Source: Acidobacteriota bacterium
GTDB taxonomy: Bacteria; Acidobacteriota; HRBIN11
Assembly (NCBI GenBank): GCA_025061865.1
Contig: JANXAA010000006.1
Coordinates: 1 to 15,028, forward strand
Direction: 5' to 3'
Length of the DNA: 15,028 nucleotides
The translations under genes and the position numbers were made by a program. The notes beneath the pieces are model-generated. The model had not been told where the DNA came from. It did not search any database and saw nothing but the letters and a program-made list of their open reading frames with translations. This document shows positions 14,608 through 15,028 of the stretch, piece after piece; the first letter of the stretch is position 1; every line of letters begins with the position of its first letter.

Positions 14608-15028
14608 ATGGTCTTTAGCGTCCAAGATTTCTCAGACTTGCTTAAAATCCTGGACGAACATCCTGAATGGCGGGAAGAGCTCCGCCGGCGCTTGCTGACG
14701 GATGACCTTCTGGCCCTGCCCGAGCGAGAAGAACGCCACTTCCGCCAAATCCTCTTGATCCTCCAGGAGTTGGCCGAAGCTCAAAAGCGGACCGAAGACG
14801 AGATCCAGAGTTTAGCCAAGCGGGTCGACAGTTTAGCTAAGCGGGTCGACGAACTGGCCGCTCAGATGCAAGCCTTGACCCAGCGCGTCGATGAACTAAC
14901 CGACCAGGTCCAAGCCTTGACAAAACGGGTCGACGACTTAGCCGTCCAGGTCCAAGGCTTAGCGAGACGGGTCGATCGCCTTGGGGCCCGACTCGGCGTC
15001 GAGACCGAGCGACAGGGGCGGGCCCGTT
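14608..15028 (+). CDS. Coiled-coil protein, 5' part only (runs off the window)
   Basis: The ATG at 14608 lies 11 bases after the ttuA stop, with AGAGG upstream, and opens a frame that continues past the end (140 complete codons). The start MVFSVQDFSDLLKILDEHPEWREELRRR and TDDLLALPEREE (split here, residues 1-28 and 31-42) is typical of a widespread prokaryotic family with 'hPEWReeLrrllLtdeLL', often followed by long coiled coils and, in many relatives (for example DUF3782-type), a PD-(D/E)XK nuclease-like domain. Residues 68-130 are nine uninterrupted heptads (SLAKRVD, ELAAQMQ, ALTQRVD and so on), a clear coiled coil. The end is missing, so the nuclease domain is only inferred. Confidence 0.8.
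   Translation, partial: MVFSVQDFSDLLKILDEHPEWREELRRRLLTDDLLALPEREERHFRQILLILQELAEAQKRTEDEIQSLAKRVDSLAKRVDELAAQMQALTQRVDELTDQVQALTKRVDDLAVQVQGLARRVDRLGARLGVETERQGRAR
14809..14997 (+). repeat. Nine tandem 21-base units encoding coiled-coil heptads
   Basis: Nine 21-base units in a row encode heptads. The first two both translate as SLAKRVD and differ at only one or two bases; later ones diverge (ELAAQMQ, ALTQRVD, ELTDQVQ, ALTKRVD, DLAVQVQ, GLARRVD, RLGARLG). CGGGTCGAC recurs in several units. The units probably arose by duplication, and the copy number may vary between strains. Confidence 0.75.

Overview
The window is GC-rich and almost fully coding apart from two large gaps (3251-3584 and 5242-5782). 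It reads as chromosomal DNA of a thermophilic, probably Gram-negative (diderm) bacterium. The heat-loving inference rests mainly on a TtuA-type tRNA 2-thiolation enzyme, which in known bacteria thermostabilises tRNA. The outer-membrane inference rests on several exported proteins (a FecR/DUF6600-like protein, a chalcone-isomerase-like protein and a SurA-N-like lipoprotein). The mix of FecR/DUF6600, Ser/Thr kinase and chalcone-isomerase-like genes recalls Acidobacteriota-type genomes, but the sequence alone does not fix the phylum. Layout, left part (1-5241, + strand): a hairpin at the edge; a large exported FecR-like protein with a Trp/Tyr-rich core and a Pro/Arg-rich tail; a soluble Hanks-type kinase ending in a zinc ribbon; a 334-base gap bounded by 20-base inverted repeats; an exported chalcone-isomerase-like protein; and a probable N4-cytosine DNA methyltransferase with no partner nuclease. 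A 541-base gap follows, with only a coding-like reverse-strand fragment in it. Layout, middle (12882 down to 5783, - strand): a translation operon in the order rimP, nusA, infB, rbfA, SurA-N-like lipoprotein, smpB, HAD hydrolase. Several junctions overlap (ATGA at infB/rbfA, overlaps at lipoprotein/smpB and smpB/HAD), so these genes are probably co-transcribed and partly translationally coupled. RimP and RbfA mature the 30S subunit, IF-2 starts translation, NusA couples transcription to it, and SmpB rescues stalled ribosomes with tmRNA; no tmRNA gene was recognised here. Layout, right part (13027-15028, + strand): rpiB diverges from rimP across a short promoter region; then ttuA and the first 140 codons of a coiled-coil protein that runs off the window. 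The most unusual signal is a set of palindromic elements made of degenerate short words. One, about 100 bases long, sits in frame inside the HAD gene. One nested palindrome follows rpiB and encodes the end of its reading frame. A related one fills the nusA-infB spacer. A different pair of inverted repeats brackets the kinase/chalcone-isomerase gap. They suggest a family of small elements that tolerate insertion in and beside genes. No CRISPR array, transposase, integrase, tRNA or rRNA gene was recognised.
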